Below, one piece after another: positions 44,401-59,000 of a stretch of 64,000 nucleotides of DNA. The stretch covers positions 333,813 to 397,812 of the forward strand of contig JAVYIG010001037.1 of NCBI GenBank assembly GCA_035222895.1, read 5' to 3'. The stretch is from Strongylocentrotus droebachiensis. Its lineage: Eukaryota; Echinodermata; Echinoidea; Camarodonta; Strongylocentrotidae. The notes under the pieces were generated by a model. It did no database searches. It worked only from the letters and a program-made list of their open reading frames with translations, and had not been told where the DNA came from. The position numbers and the translations under genes are program-made. Numbering within the stretch: the stretch's first letter is position 1; each line of letters starts with the position of its first letter.

Positions 44401-47400
44401 ATTTTTTCCTTTACTCATACAAAGCTGTTAACGACCAATGCCCAAATCAATAATTTAAAGGCCCACTGTACTACTTGTAGCTACTTGCTCCCTCTATATA
44501 GAAAACAATGCCTAATTGGTGACCATTGGTCCCCCATGATCCTCTTTTTCTTATTGAATTGAGAGCTGAGTTGATGAGATAGCCACCTGTCAGTGACCTT
44601 CCTGGGTGGTCTAATCCTTCCTAGCCACACTAGTAAAGATGGGCCTTGATACAATCAAAGCATACTGCTTTCCACACTACGTCGCCTGGCTGGCAGAAGG
44701 GCGTTAGCACTAAATCGCCTCAAACTTTTATAAAACTCACTTATTTCCGAGAAAAAAATTGTGGTCGTGTTCTACTATAACATTTCTATTAGTCTTTTAA
44801 GTTTTAAACCAATTTTCGGGACGGAAAGCAGTTTAAATATAATTTGAAAAGTGGTTTTTGAGTCGCTCGCGCGCTAATGCCCTTCTGCCAGCTAGCCGAC
44901 TTAGCTCAACTTTAATTTAAAATGTAATGTGGAAACTCAACAGTTATAAGAATTTGTGTATGCTCATAGGCATTATACATCACTTTATATGAAATGCTTT
45001 AATGATATATTTTTAATGTAATATTTCCATTCAACATAATTTGACCTTACCAGTCACACAACAGACACACTTGCATGTATACTTTTTCAGTCTATTGATC
45101 TCATTTTAACAATTGCAATATAATAATTCCCTCTCTCTCTCTCTCTCTCTATATATATATTTGTTTAATAATTTGTTTATTTAAAGATTATTTTCACTTG
45201 CAATAATTGGTTCAATATTTCAAGTAACTGTTATAGGTTGTTCATCCATCTACATGTATTATCATTTATTTATATATGTATATAACTTTAGGTATGAACA
45301 ATAATGTTAACTTTATCTTTTATCATTTTTATTGTACATTATTTTGTATGATCATTCCTGTTTTTATGCACATTTTATGTAAACATTGCATTATTGGTCC
45401 CTGGACTACTGCATTGTACATCGTATATGTTGATATTAATAAACCGAAATTGAATTGAATTGAATTGAATCGACTTACTCTCAAAGAGCTCTGGAATGGC
45501 CGTGTAGCTCTGGAACTGGAAGAAAGACCTCTCCAGCATGTACTCTGGGTTGATGCCTTCGACCCTCAACAGATTCATCACCATGTTATAGGTCAGATGG
45601 AAGGCACTGTTCAGAGGGTCCGGCTGACCCTGTGGGGTGAAAGGTCAAAGGTTAACAGTTGTAAAATTGGATTTATAGTTTTTCTATCTTGCTCTAAGTT
45701 CAATTACATGACAAGAATTATCAGGACTATGACATTTCTAAACATAGCCATGATTATGCCCTGACAAGTAAGATATATTCAATCAAACTTAAGTTTCAAA
45801 ACTTTTTTGAGGGGTGTATGACCCAGTCGACTAATTTCTTGTCTCCTCTGTCACTAAATATGAAATGAATTTTTAAAAACATTTGCTACTGATGAGTCGA
45901 TGTAAATTACCTGGAGAATGTCCTTGCCAACTCCAGGGCTCATCTTCTCATCGATCATGAGGATGACGATGCCCCTGTCATCTAGACCACGCCTTCCTGC
46001 ACGCCCACTCATCTGAATGTACTCGCCGGATGTAATCTGTTGAGGAAGAGAGACGACAGGAGTGGATGATAGGGCACTGGTTTAAAATGATTTCAAGGGA
46101 GTATTTCAAAAAGATCCTAAGTCGAACTTAACTCTAAGTTGGAATTAAAAATTATGGAGAGCCATTTGTAGTCCTATAATGAAATATAATAAAATGCTAA
46201 AATTGAAGTATTTTTGATTTTCCATAAATTCCACATCAAGAACATGAAATCTCCCATGATAATAGAAAATATGAATGATTTGAATCAACATTTTATGCCT
46301 TTTAAAATAACTTTTACAAAATAGTTTCACAGTTGCTAACGGCTTTCCATAATTGTTAAGTCCAACTTAGGATCTTTATGAATCACCCCCCCCCCCCCCC
46401 CCAGATCTTGGAATGTTGACTGGTAACAGTTAGTTAGGCAGCCTTCTTGATGAATTCATCTCATGCACTCACTCCCAAGCAACTAATCACCAATTAGCAA
46501 TCACCCGCCACCAAGTATCAATAATTACCACTCAGTCACCGGTCATAAGTTACCATCCACCAGTCGAAAATCACCATTCATCAAACGCCAAACAGCAGTC
46601 ATCAACCACTATCCAACTATAACAAAGCACTAATCATCAATTACCATGTACATACACGGGGAGGCGTGATGGCTCAGTCGTTTCGTAACCGGGCGATGCC
46701 TGGTTCTAAACCAAGTCGATGCGCTTGTGCCCTTTGGTAAGGCATTAATCTTCATTACCAAGTCCCTGCCTCGGAGGGGACTTCAAGCCGTCGGCTCCCT
46801 GGTTGCTTACTTACAAGCATACATATGCTAATTTAGCAGTCAGGTAGAACAAACAAACAAACAAACAAACATCTATCATGAATTAAGTCATCAATAACAA
46901 ATCACTATTCACCAATGACTAATCATCCTCATCGACCACTTGTCATCAGTAACCAATAGAATCGCCAATCAATGGGAACTGTTGACTGACGACAGATGAT
47001 TTATGATCCGTAATCTAGGCCAGTCTATTTTCTTTACATTCCAATGGTTCTGCAAAAATTATGAACAGCATTATCAACACAAAGACATCTTAAACACCCC
47101 TGAAACTCACCCATCTGAAATCCTTGCCATCAAACTTGCGTGGATTGGTGAAGATCACCGTCCTGGCGGGCATGTTGAGACCCATGGCGAAGGTCTCGGT
47201 AGCGAAAAGAGCTTTGATGAGTCCTTCAGAGAACAGTATCTCGATGGTCTCTTTCAGGATAGGCAGGAGACCAGAATGGTGTATCCCTACTCCTCTCTTC
47301 AAGAGTGGCAGGACATTCTCAACCTGATACAGACAGAGGAAAGAAGGATAATAAAAATAGTTCATTCTTATATAGCACTATTCAGAACCACAGGCCCTCT

Positions 47401-50021
47401 CAAAGCGCTTTACAGATATATATTATTACCCCGGTCATCGGATTCAGGCTTACCCGCACTCAATGTATGCACATTTTCCACTCTCTGGGGAGCATTCCAG
47501 CCAGGCATCATTTTTACCCATTTTTACCCGGGTACCCATTTAACACCTGGGTAGAGAGTGGCTAATGTAGATCAATGTCTTGTCAAAGGACATTAGTGCT
47601 GCGGCGGGACTTGAACCGCAGACCTTGTGATCCACAGTTCGGTGACATATCCACTCGACCACAACACCTTTACAACACCTCTACACTTCTGTCAAAGTCT
47701 GCGATACACAAATTGATACTTTGACCAGATTTGTCAAAAACACACTAAAGGTTTTGTCTTTTGATCAGTAGCTAATATATATTGTTTCATGTTGTCCATT
47801 TGTCTTTCATATCAGTTATGTTACCCGGACATGTTCTGTGACTGCCTTCAGGCCTTGTCTACAAAAAATTATCTGAGAATCCAGCACACAATATCCTGAT
47901 ACTTGCAACTCGAAAAATGGACATGTGATAAAGCATGCAACATCTTGCATTTTGACAACAGTTCAAATGAATGATCCTATCATTAAAGTGTCAATGTGAT
48001 CGATCTATCCATGTCCCAAAGCTTAAATGCTGTTGGGGCAACAATGAAATGGACCTTGAGACATAGGTTCTCCATTAATTCCTGTATTCAGCTGTTCTAG
48101 TCAGCTGTTCAAATTACATGCTCATCCACTGCTTGATGTTATATGTTCATGTCCTAGTTGGTCTGCCCCTCTTTCTTCTCCCATCACTTCCTCCTTGCAA
48201 GATGGTGATTGCCAAGCTATTCTTCCATCTAGTTATATATTCTATATTGAAGACTGTATACTTTACAGGGGTGATAGTAAGCACTAACAAAAAATAGGTT
48301 TATTTTTTCCCCTCACCATGCCCCCCTTGAGTAAAAAAAACAAAGAATAGGATTCGGGGGAAACAAATGGCAACTAACAACATTCCCCCCTTTTGAGTAA
48401 GAAAATTGGGGGAAAATAGGGAAGAATAGAGAAAATAGGGGGAAAATCTGGAAAATCAAGATAAAATCGTAGAGAAAAAAAAAATCAGGAAACCGATTTA
48501 AATTGGGTAATTATCTGGCCTGACTTTACCTGAGGGAGTTTCTTATCCTCCTCTGAGAGGCAATCCATGGCGTTGTTAAAGACCTCTACCACCAGCGTCT
48601 TCTCCTCCTGGGTGTTGAAGTCTAGCTTGGAGACCTGAAGGCCGTACGCCTCGCATTCCTTCTTGCTGAAGCTGAAGACGATCACAGGCTGGAAGCTTCT
48701 CTCCATCACCATCTTGACGATCTTAAAGATGTTGGAGGGCCCTGGTGAGACAACACAATGGAATATGTAACAGACTTCCAGGGTGAACCCATTCAACGAA
48801 CCCATTCAACAACATGCTCTATGAAAGGGAGTTAAAACGGTTTTCTTAAGGTATGTGGGGCCTTCATACGAACAATAGCAATGGTTGTTGGCTTTATGGT
48901 GAGAAAACACAATAGTATACAGTCAACAACTAAATCATTCATACTCTTACCAAGTTTTGTTTTTCAAAAAATTTATGAGAAAAATTCATTTGTCCAAGTT
49001 TACATTTCTTAAGAATGTGACACATTAACCTTTCATCTAAAAGTATTCAACAGAGGCCCTAAGTCAACCAGTCAACGTTTCATTTTTTAGTTCGAAAAAA
49101 CACAAAAATCAACAGATTTTCAAGGTGTATGAATAGGGCCTAAAAAAATTAATTTGTATTGCCCTTTGCGACTAACTCAAAAATCTTGAAATCTACAGTT
49201 GGCTTTTTTTTTTAAGTATTAAAAAAAAAGATTTCCGACTGACCGACCCTTGTTTTGGCATCTAAAGGGCAATACACCACTTTTTTTGGCCAAGTGTAGA
49301 TGTTAACTGTATGTAATATTATGCAAGGTGAACCTACTCTACAACATCCTATATGAAAGGAAGTTAAAATGGCGACTTAATATTGGTGGGGCCTTCATAC
49401 AAACAGTTGCGTTGGTTGTTGGCTTTTGACTAAAAAATCTCCATGCAAATTGATAAGTATTAACCTAGCTTTCTGGGCATACATAAATACATATCTAAAC
49501 CTGGGGAGGGAGAGAAAAGTCTAGAAATTACACTTGTATTGTGCACCATGGAGATGGGATGTATATCTGTAAAGCGCATAGAGACGTCCGAGATGTATTA
49601 AGCGCTATATAAAAGCTGAATATTATTATCATTACCTTTTGTGCCTCCACGTCGCCCTCTCTGGTCACCCTTGGCCGCATCTCCTCCGTCTCTCAGGACC
49701 TGCATGGCAGCGTTGAAGTTATCCTGACGAAACTCACACTGTCATAGCAAAGTTCACATGACCAACCATTAAAAACGTTGTGATTAACACTTTAAAATCA
49801 GGGTTCATGATACAGTATGGTGAAGATGATAGAGTTGAACACTTCATTTTTTCCTCCCAATCTATATCATTGGAAATTATACAAATTCCTCTGGGTCACT
49901 CATAACTTTACACTCTGTTCCATCTTTTCGCCTAGTGTATATAGAGTTTAAGGTTATCATCTTTTAACAAAATACCTACTTCAGATTAGAACATATAAGA
50001 ATAAAGGAAAGGGAGGGTATA

Positions 50022-50052
<31 letters not shown>

Positions 50053-53000
50053 AAGAAGAAGAAGAAGGAGTATTAAAAAGTATATTCATAATGATCATGT
50101 ATATTATATTGAATATATACTAAAACAGGGCCCTATGATTGTCAATTATATGTTGTTCCTATGTTTATATGTTGAAGCAAGATTGTTCATGTAAATATAA
50201 ACAATTATCCTATATGGACACGATAAAGAAATGAAATGAAAAATGAAAATCTCTTCCACTTTAGCTCTAGAGTTATATCATAGAGGATTAGATGATTCGT
50301 GACTGGACTGTGGATAGCATGGGTCGCGGTTCGAGTCCCACTGCTGCACTGATAATAATAATAAAAATAATATAACGGTGCTGATAAAGCGCTTTCACCA
50401 AAGTCTCTAGATGCCGATGTCTTTTGACAAGACATTAATCTATATTTGCCACTCTCCACCCAGGTGAGGTAAATGGATACCCAGTAGGAAGAAATTCCTT
50501 AAATGCTTGAGCACCTTTTCATGGTAGCTCGGCTCAAGCACGGGTAATAATATGATTGCAGGGCCATCAGATAGAACAGCATTAATACTGATGAGGCTAC
50601 CTTGGGTAAACGAGACAAATTACTACTATTACTATTACTTGATGAGCATTATTATCAGTAAACTCTCACTTACTCCATCAAGTATACCAGGGGAGTGTTT
50701 CACAAAGACTAAGATCAACTTTAAGTTGGATTTAACTATGGCAGGCTGTTCATGCCACTGGTTTCTCTCACTATTGGTCTCTCAATTATGATCTTTGGAT
50801 AATATTTTTTCCTTAAATAATGAACTATCAACAAATGTAAATTCTGTAGATTTGTGACCATGATTTATACGTCCCTTGAGAAACCAATGCCAGGAATAGT
50901 TAAGAGGAACTAGTGGCATGAACGGCCTGCGATAGTTAAGTCCAACTAAAGGTCGATCTTAGTCTTTGTGAAACACCCCCTGTAATCTTTACTGTGCAAA
51001 ATGACAAAGAATTTCTCCCTCTCAGGCACAGACTCCTGCCTTTTGGGGATCCTTACCTTCTCATCCACAACGAGATGAAGTCCGTCACCTCCCGCAGGGA
51101 AGATGTAATGCTGCAGTGGTACAGGACGATACTCAGTGTATACCACATGACAAGGCTGTAACCATCAAACCAAAAGTGATAAAGAAGAATTAGAGAGGTT
51201 GAAACTAAATTACAAAGGATATTTTCAAACATTTACTTTTATTTCCTTAACTCTGTCAAATGTAGCAATTTCAAATGAATGAGAAATAATGAATGGAATT
51301 CAGTACAAAGCACAATTCCTGGTGTGTGTTTTTTTCTTTGATGAATATTTTTTTTTTTTTAAATGTCACATGGCGGGGGAATTGCCGGTCTACAACCAGT
51401 TTAATAATCTACTATCCAATTAGTCCATTCCCATATGGTCTACAACAAGCTTGTCTACTATTCATGTGGTCTACTAATCATTTAGTCTTCTTATCAGTTG
51501 GTCTAATGACCATAAAGGATAACAGTCATTTGGTCTAATCTTCACTTCATCTAAAATTCATTTGGTCTATTGTTCATTTAATCTAATAACCAGTTAGTCT
51601 AATTCCAAGTTTGTCTAATGCCCAGTTTGTCTAATGCCCATTTCATCTACTATCTTTAAGGTCTAATAATCATTTAATGATTATTATCATTTACGACTAA
51701 ATGATTATTAGACCGTGTGGATGGTAGACGGGCTGTGTGTAGTCCACTTGGGAATAGACCAATTAGAAAGTAGGCGAACTGGCTGCAGACCAAACAGCAA
51801 TAAATTGTTATAAGTGTAGCCCAACTGTTTCCTCTATATTTGAATGGAATAACTCATTCGCGACAATCGACCACATTGTGTGGTTTGCTGTGTTTACAAA
51901 AAAACTAGACCGTCTGGTGACCCCAGAGTCAGTCAAACTCTGCAGAAAAATATTAGCCAATCAGAGCACTCTTTACTTAGCCGTAGAAAAAATCCTACCA
52001 TGAGTTATGAATTTTAAAAGGCCCATTATTGGTTATTTCAGTCAAAAGCTGTACGAGCCTACATGAATATTCATAGCAGCTATTGTTGCCAGCTGATTCT
52101 GCCTAGCAACAAGGGCATGTTCGCGCGCGTTTGAGAGACCGATTACAGCTATCGCGATCCCCTTGCCTTTCATGATCCATATGCATGCATTGAGCTACGA
52201 CCAACCATCCATTTCTTCTCTTATATTTCCTCTTTTTTTCGGTATTTCTGTTTGCTGTCTCTATTTGTTTTCACCTTATTTCGAAAACTTTGTAATTTTG
52301 GTTCATCCTGGTGGACATATATTGCGTGTAATATTTATTTCCTGTAAGTTATGGTAAGTTTTGTTGGACGGAAGTCAGTTTATCGCACGGCGATTTTCTG
52401 TGTACGATGTGTGTGTAGTGACTGGATGTGTGTATGAGCCAGGCTTGTGTATGCCGTGATTGGATGTGTGTATGAGCTTGTGTATGCCGTGATTGGATGT
52501 GTGTATGAGCTACATGTGGTTGAATCTGTGTGACTGACTGTACACACACATGTGCCAGACTTGGAACTGGCCGTGTCTGAGACTTTGCAGGTGTTTTCTT
52601 TCCTTCTCTTTCTTTCTTTCTCTCTGACCTAATAATATCTGCCTTACTGGCCCGATGATGAAAAAACAATAACAAAAAAACTACTTGCCATGTAAAGAAA
52701 GAACATGAATACATCTAGATCTACTAATCTACAATAAACACAAGTACTTTTTTTGTTTTACCTCGTTAGCTCAAGTCAAGAATATGAATGGGAATTGCTT
52801 TCCCAAAAAAGATTTAAGATCTGTGAATGAACTGACACAATTTCTAGTAGTTTTTTTTGTGGCTGCTTTTTCCTCTTGAAATATAGGCTCATCGTGATTC
52901 AAATATATAACAATAATTTATGAAATAATTATGGTATTGGGAATCCTACCCAAATTCGTTATTTCTCATTATCAAAGAACATTCGTTTAGCTTATTACAA

Positions 53001-56000
53001 ACTTTGCCTGGTTGGCAGTCTAACTACTTGCATTCCTCAACCATGAGTCATGATGAACAACACATGTCTTTCAGTGTATATAACCAGTTACAGTACACAC
53101 ACACACATACACGTAGCCCCAGCTTACCAGACTTTCCCCCGCGCTAAGCCAAGCCATATGATATGATCGTCTTGCGCGTATACATTTCATTTTGAGACAG
53201 GGGGGGATTTTGAACTAGAAGATAGATAAAAATAATCAGATAATTTGTGTACTGCAATTTTGGTCAAAAAAGCAATGTATTATTTTATCAATACAAGGAA
53301 ATATAATCACATTTTTCAATACATGACTTAGCCTGACTCCATCCCTTATTTTGGTTGAATAATTTCTAAACACCCCTTCTGCCTAATCGACTAGCCCAAA
53401 GCCTGATGTCTAGACATGTGGCCTAATCCACTACCACGAAGGGCATTTCAGTCCATATATATTATAATCAGTGCATGAAAAAGGGATATTTCTGAATAAA
53501 TATTAGCATTATCACATTTTGAGACAGCCATAGATAAGTGAAAAATGGTTCATAAAGATTTAATTTCCTTTTATTTGATGTACATCACAAACATTTAGCA
53601 AAAAAAATTGTCCCTCACAAAATGCATTTCCCCGCCAGTGAATGGTGCATTCCTGGCCTTAACAGCTGGATTGCCTCTTTGAAGAGTGTCCTGCGCGATC
53701 ATTTTTTGAGAACCATTGTCGCGAATGAGATAAGGTAGATAATTTGATGAGAACGGCTTCTTCTGTTAATTCATTTAAGAGATTTTTTAAACAAAGTTGT
53801 AATTTGTGAATGGCTCAGCCGAACATACTCTATGTGCATGTTCTGTAATATTAACATGATTTATTCACATAATTGCGACTTATTCAATATTTTCTTATTG
53901 GCATTACAGTTGAACTAGGTTAATGATTTATGTTTATTTTTCAAACGAGTATTCGTCTGTGCCACGTCTATTATTTCTGTATCATATCTTTCTAAATGTA
54001 CTATGGAATTGTATTTTAACTGTTCTGTATAAACGTTATGCTTTTTGATGTAAATATGTTCATGTTTATTCAGGACCACATGGAAGACCACTACTTGGTG
54101 AATGGGCTACCCTGACAAAAGATTATAAATAAATAAATACAAAAATAAACCACATGGCTCACCTGCTTGTGAAGGTGGCAGATCCACTCTGCAAACTGCT
54201 TGGCATTAGGAATGGTAGCAGATAGAAACACATAGTGGACATTGTCTGGAAGGAGGATGATGGTTTCTTCCCAAACTACACCACGATCTGAGAAAAGGAA
54301 CGGTAGAAAGTGGTGGTGGTTATTTTACCTGACAGCTAAAAAAGCAATAAATGCTTGTTAGTAAGCAACCAGAAGATTGACGGCTTTACGTCCTCTCCGA
54401 CTGACCTGGTAATGAGGATTAATTCCTTATGAAAGGGCACTAGTGCATCGACTTGGTATCGAACCCGGGTCACCGTATTACGAGACCACTGCTCTACCGA
54501 CTGAGCTATCGCGGCTCCTAAGCATACTGGTCATAGCCAACTGATAAATATATACGATCATACTTGCCTTAATAGCAACCAACTATATAAAAGACTGCAT
54601 CACTTGTTTCCCTTAAAGGGATTAGGTATAAGCTTTATCTCAGATTCTGAAACAAAATTCTACATTTAGCTCATGCTGCAATAATAATTATAAACCTTTA
54701 GGTCAGTCAGGAACCCCATGGCTTTTACAAACCGATCACCTGTCTGATTATCAAGATATTTACGATTGGAAATCAAAATCAAATTTTTCGTTTTCCTAAC
54801 GGTTTTCATAACACTACAGTCTATTGGGGAAAACGAGTATGGTAAAATCGGTCACTCAAAGATTTTTTACTTTTTTGAGGCACTTCTTAATCATGTTGAA
54901 GCATTTTTTTTAGGGCTTTAATATTACACCATATCATGGACACTGATAACACGTAGGGCCGTGCATCTCAGATTTAACATTGTTAAACGATGCCTTTAAG
55001 CTAATATCTTTTCAGACAGGTTTGAATGCATCAACATGTTCAGAATATGAAAATGAATGCACTATAATATATCATATTATATATTGATAATAAACCTTTT
55101 CCATGACCATGTATACAAATACAAATTAATACATAATGGAGGTGAAGTCTAGACATATTAAAGCAAGGTGCCCAATGTTTTCAATAACATTACATTTATG
55201 TGAGAATCATAATAAAGAATGAAATTTGTTGTTTGACAAGTCAAACTCCGCTAAAGAGTATAGGAGAAAGAAAATAGTACATAGAATTAGTCCGAGTCAG
55301 CCTCACAATCAATTTTTATTTATTCCACTATAATTTTTTTCTCCAAGCTATTTTTGGAAAAATTGGGCAGAATAAGATTGATTAAATGTTTAGGAACAAG
55401 ATTACTGCAATGATACTCACTCTTGTCTCGCATGTAATGGATCTCATCAAAGATGACCCAGCCGACCTCTCGCATGATCTCTGACCCTCGATACAACATG
55501 CTACGTAAAATCTGAAATGAAATATTGGTCCAAGAATCATTCATATTGGTTAAGAATTTTGAAATGTTATACACATCTGCACCAGAACAATATAAATGCT
55601 GGAAAATTGATCCAGGAAAGTCTGCTGTTTTTTAGCAACCTCCAGTTAACAATTAAATTATTCATACCCTTTCATACCCTAACCAAGTTTTGTAATTTTT
55701 TGATCATGTGAAAAATTGATTTGTCCAAATTCATGTTTCTTGATAATGTGACACATTAAAGGGACTTTGTAACATTGTTCAGATGAGAGATAGTGGTGCT
55801 AAGGTAGTGACTTTAACATTGTTCAGATGAGAGATAGTGGTGCTAAGGTAGTGACTTCAATGCTAGATGTACAATTAAAGGGACTTTGTAACATTGTTCA
55901 GATGAGAGATAGTGGTGCTAAGGTAGTGACTTCAATGCTAGATGTACAATTAAAGGGACTTTGTAACATTGTTCAGATGAGAGATAGTGGTGCTAAGGTA

Positions 56001-59000
56001 GTGACTTCAATGCTAGATGTACAATTAAAGGGACTTGGTAACATTGTTCAGATGAGAGATAGTGGTGCTAAGGTAGTGACTTCAATGCTAGATGTACAAT
56101 TAAAGGGACTTTGTAACATTGTTCAGATGAGAGATAGTGGTGCTAAGGTAGTGACTTCAATGCTAGATGTACAATTAAAGGGACTTTGTAACATTGTTCA
56201 GATGAGAGATAGTGGTGCTAAGGTAGTGATTTCAATGCTAGATGTACAATTAAAGGGACTTTGTAACATTGTTCAGATGAGAGATAGTGGTGCTAAGGTA
56301 GTGATTTCAATGCTAGATGTACAATTAAAGGGACTTTGTAACATTGTTCAGATGAGAGATAGTGGTGCTAAGGTAGTGACTTCAATGCTAGATGTACAAT
56401 TAAAGATAATCTGAAAATTTGAGTGAAAACGGATTAGTATTCATGGTACAAATTGAGAAAAACTGATCTGATCGATTCCTTAATTCTCCCAACTATATTA
56501 TTCTACTTCTATTCTGCTACTTGTCAAAGCCTGTTCAGCATCAAGACAAGGACAATTTAATTAAATTTTAGGTGAATGTAAATTATCACAAAGCAATAAA
56601 ATGGCTCTACATTCCATTCCAGACAGTTAAGTGTTGACAGATTTTTATAGCCTGTTTTATGTATTTTTCTCATGGAAAAACGGTTGGGAGAATTTACTGT
56701 TAATCAGTGTAAGAGGGTGCCTCACATCGACGCCTTCAAAGAAAACCATAGATATCTTTGTGGTTTGAGAATTTGTTCAGGATTTTTTGCATGTCAGAGG
56801 GTTAGTATAGTAGAAGGAATATATAGTAAGTAACATTTTATACAAAAATTAAGCAATTTTTTTCATCAACCTTCAACCATGTTACCGAGTCACTATAAAG
56901 CTTACATCTAAAAGTATTCAACAAAGTCCCTAATTAAACCAGTCTACCTTCCATTCTTGGGTTACAAAAAACACAAAGAAACATCAAATTTATAAGGAGT
57001 ATGAATAATTTAGTTGTTAACTGTACATTTAAGGTCTTTTTGTTATTCCTTTGTTAACTAAGGTGTAGCCCTTGCCCTTTTAGACCAGTTCTCCCTGATC
57101 ACATCGTTGGTTTGTAGTGAGGTCCTCTTGTTTGAATTTTCAAACTATCTCAGTATAACAAATTGTAAATCTGCATAAGAACTAGAACACACTTAAAGAC
57201 ATCTGAAACGAAGGCAGTATTTTCACTTTTAAAAGAAATATTATAAATGTAAATATTTTTACCTCTGTAGTCATGATGAGGCAACTAGCCGATGGATTGA
57301 TGGTCACATCTCCTGTCATCAGACCAACATCCTGGAACTCTTCAAACAGCTCTCTGTACTTCTGGTTACTCAGGGCCTTGATCGGAGTGGTGTATATCAC
57401 TCTCTGCTTGTCTCTCAGAGACATGGCTATAGCGTATCTGTACAAATTACCAAGAAGAGAAATGATCACAGTCTGTCCAAATTTGCAAAGCATGATGTGT
57501 CTATAACTTGACAGGAATGAATAAGCCATTTTCATAATGAAAATCGAATTTGGTGCACAAATCTTTAAGTGCCTCGTTACAAATTACATCATCTACCTGT
57601 TACAAATAATTGTATTTCAATAGTCAGAATGCAAGTTGAATACATTATGTGTTGTTAAGATTGAATTAGCCATAATGTTAGTCCTACTTAGCAACAATAT
57701 GCAACTCACATTCTAAATATTGAAATACGCTAATCGATGAGTCATAATAGGTAAATTAAATAATTTGTAATGAGGCACTTAACACAGATTTAAATTTGAT
57801 TACACTATGAAAATGGTGTATTATTTGAGGACCTAAAGGTCATAGGGTCATATAATTGAGCTAGGTGTGGTTGGACTGGACTGGCTAATAGACTCTGAAT
57901 GCGCACAAGTTCACTTCCTGGGTGTGTTTCACCAAATACCTGAAGCTGGGCTCTGTTTCACAAAACTTGCTATCAATAACAAGTTACAATAACTGTTATA
58001 AAGCTACTACTGACATCATGGCATTCGATTGGCTGGAAATAAATTTGTCATAGAAATTTAGCATTTGTTATCGTTATCTAGTTAAATGAAACAGGGCCCA
58101 GGATCTGTCTTGATTGAAAATAGACTCCTAACCAAAGAACTACACTCTTTATGTGCAAGTTGCTAGCCAAAATCCCCTTATGAGTACCGGTATACCTGCA
58201 TAGTATCCTGTAGCAATGACATTTCATATTTTAAATGTTACAATATAGCATTGCAGAATTTTCTTCTTCATTTCAGTTCATTTTATTTTCACATTTTAAT
58301 CAAAAAAACAATCACAATGACAATAACATACACATCAAAATAGAAAATAACAAGAATAAGACACAAAGATATTCAAATATGGTGGGTTATGGGGTGCTGT
58401 ACAAACATTTTACTCCTATAATGAAATTTTACAGACAGAAAATGAATAAATCATAAAGAAAATGAATAAATCATACATAAAATGTAAAACTTTCTTACTC
58501 TGCACAGACAGTCTTTCCAGCTGAGGTGTGAGCAGAAACCAGCACCGATTGATTGTTTTCAAGACATTTGATGGCCTCCTTCTGGAAGGGATCTAGAATG
58601 AATGGATAATCCTGGAAAAAACATGAAAAAAAAGGAGAAGTTGACTGTAATGTACACACAAAAAACGGCACAAATAATTTTTGATTGAAATTCCAGGTTT
58701 GATGAATTATACTTTACACATCAGGCGTGCATTTTTTATGAATTAAACTTGTCTCTTGTCCAGAGCTGCCAACCTTGTGCAACCAAAAAAAGGAACCATG
58801 ATGGCAAAAAATAGGAATTTCAAGCAAAACAAGGGAAACGCTCTCGGCGGTCTCGCCTGCATAACGCAATTCAATATGAAAAACCAGAACGTCAATGACG
58901 TACATTGTAGTGCTCATCCGCATCTCGCAACAACAAATATCGTGGTACACTTTTGAACTGGTCAAAAAATAAAAATGTGATGCCCTTGAAGGGACATAAT

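Noticed and set aside
53100-53760. Possible promoter or exon in the CpG-containing interior of the 51853-53729 element
   Set aside because: There is no open frame of note, and the inverted ends show it is inside a mobile element.
55827-56414. 195-codon ORF of 25-residue repeats
   Set aside because: It is an in-phase 75-bp satellite inside a transposon. The sister copy at 17118 has one unit and no matching gene structure.
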